From assembly GCF_019059575.1 (NCBI RefSeq), contig NW_024883107.1, forward strand, positions 62,001 through 126,000: a stretch of 64,000 bases of DNA, read 5' to 3'. Both the position numbers and the translations under genes were made by a program. This stretch comes from Amphibalanus amphitrite. Lineage: Eukaryota > Arthropoda > Thecostraca > Balanomorpha > Balanidae. The notes beneath the pieces were generated by a model that worked only from the letters and a program-made list of their open reading frames with translations, searched no databases and was not told where the DNA came from. Positions 36,930-64,000 of the stretch are shown piece by piece (the stretch's first letter is position 1; each line of letters begins with the position of its first letter).

Positions 36930-38320
36930 AAGCTTCATAGGTATCGGAAAACGACAAAACTTTGACATTACTGTGACGTCATCATAAATGCTACAACCAG
37001 CAAACCTTTTTTTGAATATGGCATAAGTATTGATTCAAAGTTATACCAAGTTTTAAGTTCCTACCTTATCTGGTATCAGACAAAATATTAACCCGCGCCG
37101 GGCCGGGGGGGGGGGGTGTTTGAACACCCCCCCCTTGCGGTTTTTCGCAGATATCTCAAAAACAGCGGCGCAAAGCGCCGCCGTTTTTGGCACACCTGTT
37201 CGTGCATCTTTTCCGCACATGTTGTGAAAATTTCAGACCCAGGTCACCTTAGGTCAGGTCACCAGGTCACGCCAAGTGACCTCACCTCAGAAAAAAATAA
37301 GAATGCTCGTCATAGCTACACCGACTGAACGATTGTCTTGAAACTTTCAGCGATTGATAAGAGCAACACTATCTATAAAATGTATATCTCGGAATTTTGA
37401 TATCGGTGACCTAAGGTCAGGTCAATTTTGCGGCCTCTCCATTATAAGTCAATGGGAGAAAATTGAAAAGCTTCTGTTTTTCACGAACGCTATTCTAGAC
37501 ACTCTCAAACATCGAGATGTAGGTAAGATAGACACACTGAACCAGAAAATGGCAACTGTGACCCCTCGTTATGTCCCCGAGGTCATCTCAGGTCACGAGC
37601 AGAATCTAACAGTTTTTCGATGATAACTTCTGATAGAGGCGTGCTAGAGCGCTGAAAACGCCTTAGATGTGTTCGGCTCGACGTTGCGGATCGACTGATA
37701 TGCAACATGACCTTTTCCGGTCAGGTCATGGCCTTGACCTGAGGTCAAATTTTCAAGTTGACCTTTCAAGGTCATATTATAGTTCATTCGACGCGTCTCG
37801 ACGAGAGGAACACGATGCTGACAAAAGTAATGTCATAGCTCTTTTGTGTCAAAAGTTATTGCCGAAAAAACGTTTTTCGTAAAAATGGCTATTTTTTTAG
37901 TTTTTGCCCTCTCGAGGCTAAACCGTTGACCTGAGGTCAAATCTAAGAACATTAGTCAGAAAGGTCTGTAAAAGGGCTATCGAATGCGTTTTTTTGCGGC
38001 GCTGTAGCTCTATTGGTTCCCGAGATAGCCGTTGGCAGTTTCCAAAATGTTGAAATAGTCAACATTTTACCTTTGGTGACCTCTGGTGACCTGACCTTTG
38101 ACCTGACCCAAAAAATGACCAAAGTGTTTTCGTCCTTATTTTCGACGTTCTTTCGATTGCCGCTTTTTGCGTGTCGCTACGTGGCCCAGGAGCCGAGTTA
38201 GAAGGGGGGTGTTCAAACACACCCCCCCCCCCGCGGCCCGGCGCGGAATTTCAGAGCACCGGCCCGGCGCGGGTTAAGGGAGGGGGCAACTTTTTGCCCC
38301 CCAGCGGCTCATGGGTTGAT
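36930..38320 (+). mobile_element. L-type element split by copy H
   Basis: 36930-37087 parallels 48373-48535 of copy L (TATCGGAAAACGACAAAACT, GCTACAACCA). 38278-38318 supplies the L-type right end (GGGGGCAACTTTTTGCCCCC, AGCGGCTCATGGGTTGA). Copy H is inserted between at TTAA. Confidence 0.75.
37088..38277 (+). mobile_element. TTAA-flanked element (copy H)
   Basis: Ends TTAA CCCGCGCCGGGCCGGGG and CCGGCCCGGCGCGGG TTAA, the terminal unit doubled on the right. End hairpins use TGTTTGAACA / TGTTCAAACA, as in copy B. DR1-type TGACCTTTGACCT is at 38092-38104. Confidence 0.88.
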
Positions 38321-38761
38321 AGCTAAATTTATTTCAAGTCAGACATGGCTGGCAGCGCGAAGAATTCATGAACCGGAACAGAATGGCTCAAATGTCCCCC
38401 CCCTAACCTAAACAACCCCTTTTTATTCTACCATTTTCTTTTCGCTAAGATTTAGAAAAAGCATATGTCTACTCATAAATGTTTGTAATTGGACATAATC
38501 ACATCGAATTCACAATCGGTCGTTCACTTTGATGTCCATCTAGTGAACGTAGCACCGGTGATGCACCATCACCCTTAGTTGGGGTATTAAACAGGTAACA
38601 CCACCTTCAAACATAATATTGTAGACTATAACTCTGATCTTTGAGTCCTGGTCTCCGTACTTAATCTAGAGCACTGTAGGAGCTATCACTGGATACATGA
38701 TCAATTCACTTCTCTTCACCCGCGGCGGGTCCTTGTCGCCGGGGCAGCAGAGTATTCACAC

Positions 38762-39147
38762 TAGAGATGGCAAAAGATGAAAATTTTGGGAACCAGACTC
38801 GAACCAGACCCGGCTGGACATTTCTGGAACCAGTCGGACCCGGTCTTAGTTGGAATCGGAACCAGTTGGACCCGTTCCCCAAAAGTCAATTAATACAAAC
38901 TACTTGTAGGTATCATTAGTTGGCATCATGTAAAACAGCCTATTTCCCACTGGGAATGCTCATGAGCTACTGTGTGCAAAGAAACATTCACTGCATATTT
39001 TGCAATAATGTGTAGTGTGCAAGATGTATAGTTTATGGTAGGACCCGGTTTGACCCGTCAGAAAATTTCCAGGAACCGGTCTGGACCCATATGGGTCCAG
39101 ACTGGTTCTTTGGACCGGGTCCTCGGGTCCACATTTTGCCACCTCTA
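38762..39147. mobile_element. hAT-type MITE, TAGAGATGGCAAAA ends
   Basis: TAGAGATGGCAAAA pairs with TTTTGCCACCTCTA. The 8-bp target duplication ATTCACAC is at 38754-38761 and 39148-39155. The interior is GGAACC/GGACCC-rich and contains the palindrome CCAGTCTGGACCCATATGGG around 39084. Confidence 0.92.
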
Positions 39148-39155
39148 ATTCACAC

Positions 39156-39698
39156 CGCTGCACCTTGGCTCGTCAGCCTAGTGCGTCCACGGTGACTGAC
39201 TGTGGATGGGTCACCGAACCAGCACATCATGTTCACGCCACTACACTGGGGCTCACGGCCTCGCGGACTGACCACTGTGCACGCGAACCCTCGGCGGCTC
39301 CTCTCTACACCCGCACCGCGGTCAGACTGACTGAGTGGCCTCCCTGACCAGAGCCCGCGGACTGCGTCCCGGCAAAACAGACTGACTCACCGGAGCTGCA
39401 TACGCCGCGCCGGGCGGGCGGCTTCAGTCACGTTCGGCCGTGTTTGTGCTCTCACGTCTGAACCCCGAGCTCCGATGGCCCACTCGGCCTCTGACGAATG
39501 AATCAGGCCTTGGGGTGCCTCCCACGCACGTAATACCGCGGGTGGGTGGGTGGAGGTGCAGCTTTCCATATCACTGGGCAATGAGACATTGATAGGGAGT
39601 GGGTCCACCTGACATGTGCACGGAGCCGCCCGCAGTCCGCGCTTCGTCCGCAGCGTCCCGTTGTCAGCGCCGCTGACGGCGCGCTCTTCTGCCCGCAG
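39156..39698 (+). promoter_or_regulatory. Mhc: Region upstream of the first Mhc coding exon
   Basis: GC-rich, no ORF with a family match. An acceptor-like GCCCGCAG at 39691-39698 suggests that the start codon lies in a second exon, so the promoter and a non-coding first exon are further upstream, possibly beyond the transposons. No TATA box is assigned. Confidence 0.4.
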
Positions 39699-39777
39699 GA
39701 ATCCAGCCTCCGAGGCCGCAGCCGAAGTGCGTAGGTCGCCGATCTCTCAGCTCTGAGCCGCCCCGCAGCCGGCAGCC

Positions 39778-64000
<24,223 letters not shown>

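Overview
The window is eukaryotic and reads as an arthropod genome, most likely a crustacean. A barnacle would fit, but this is a guess from overall character, not from a marker. The genes are split by GT-AG introns. The adaptor gene at the left edge has the arthropod drk form of the SH2 domain, and the right-hand 24 kb is an arthropod-type muscle myosin heavy chain gene with mutually exclusive exon pairs. Introns and intergenic DNA are packed with transposon relics and minisatellites.

Layout. Positions 1-6020: last three coding exons and 3' UTR of drk (GRB2 adaptor), + strand. 6021-13955: no gene; a long degenerate CCCTG-type repeat, nested TTAA-flanked elements and a broken LINE on the minus strand. 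13956-15508: a three-exon SBK1-type kinase gene on the minus strand whose catalytic Asp is replaced by Asn. 15509-23280: intergenic, with several MITEs. 23812-27926: a secreted two-MAM-domain protein gene, + strand, with an 8-residue repeat linker and one apparent frameshift. 28143-39147: transposon-rich intergenic DNA, including a Penelope-like element inserted into a hAT element and stacks of TTAA elements. 39699-64000: muscle myosin heavy chain (Mhc), + strand, from the start codon into the rod; the gene runs off the right edge.

The most striking signal is a family of about a dozen 0.6-1.2 kb non-coding elements. Each is flanked by TTAA, starts with CCC and ends with GGG, carries a G-run/C-run hairpin at both ends, has a terminal repeat doubled at one end, and is filled with TGACCT/AGGTCA half-sites. 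The terminal sequence and hairpin arms differ from copy to copy but usually match between the two ends of one copy. Two copies share a nearly identical core yet have different ends. A second recurring oddity is tandem arrays that copy splice junctions (drk acceptor, drk donor, MAM donor, Mhc exon 6 acceptor).

The genes here are unrelated housekeeping, signalling and muscle genes; nothing suggests co-regulation as a unit. All family assignments are from motif recognition by eye; no database search was run.
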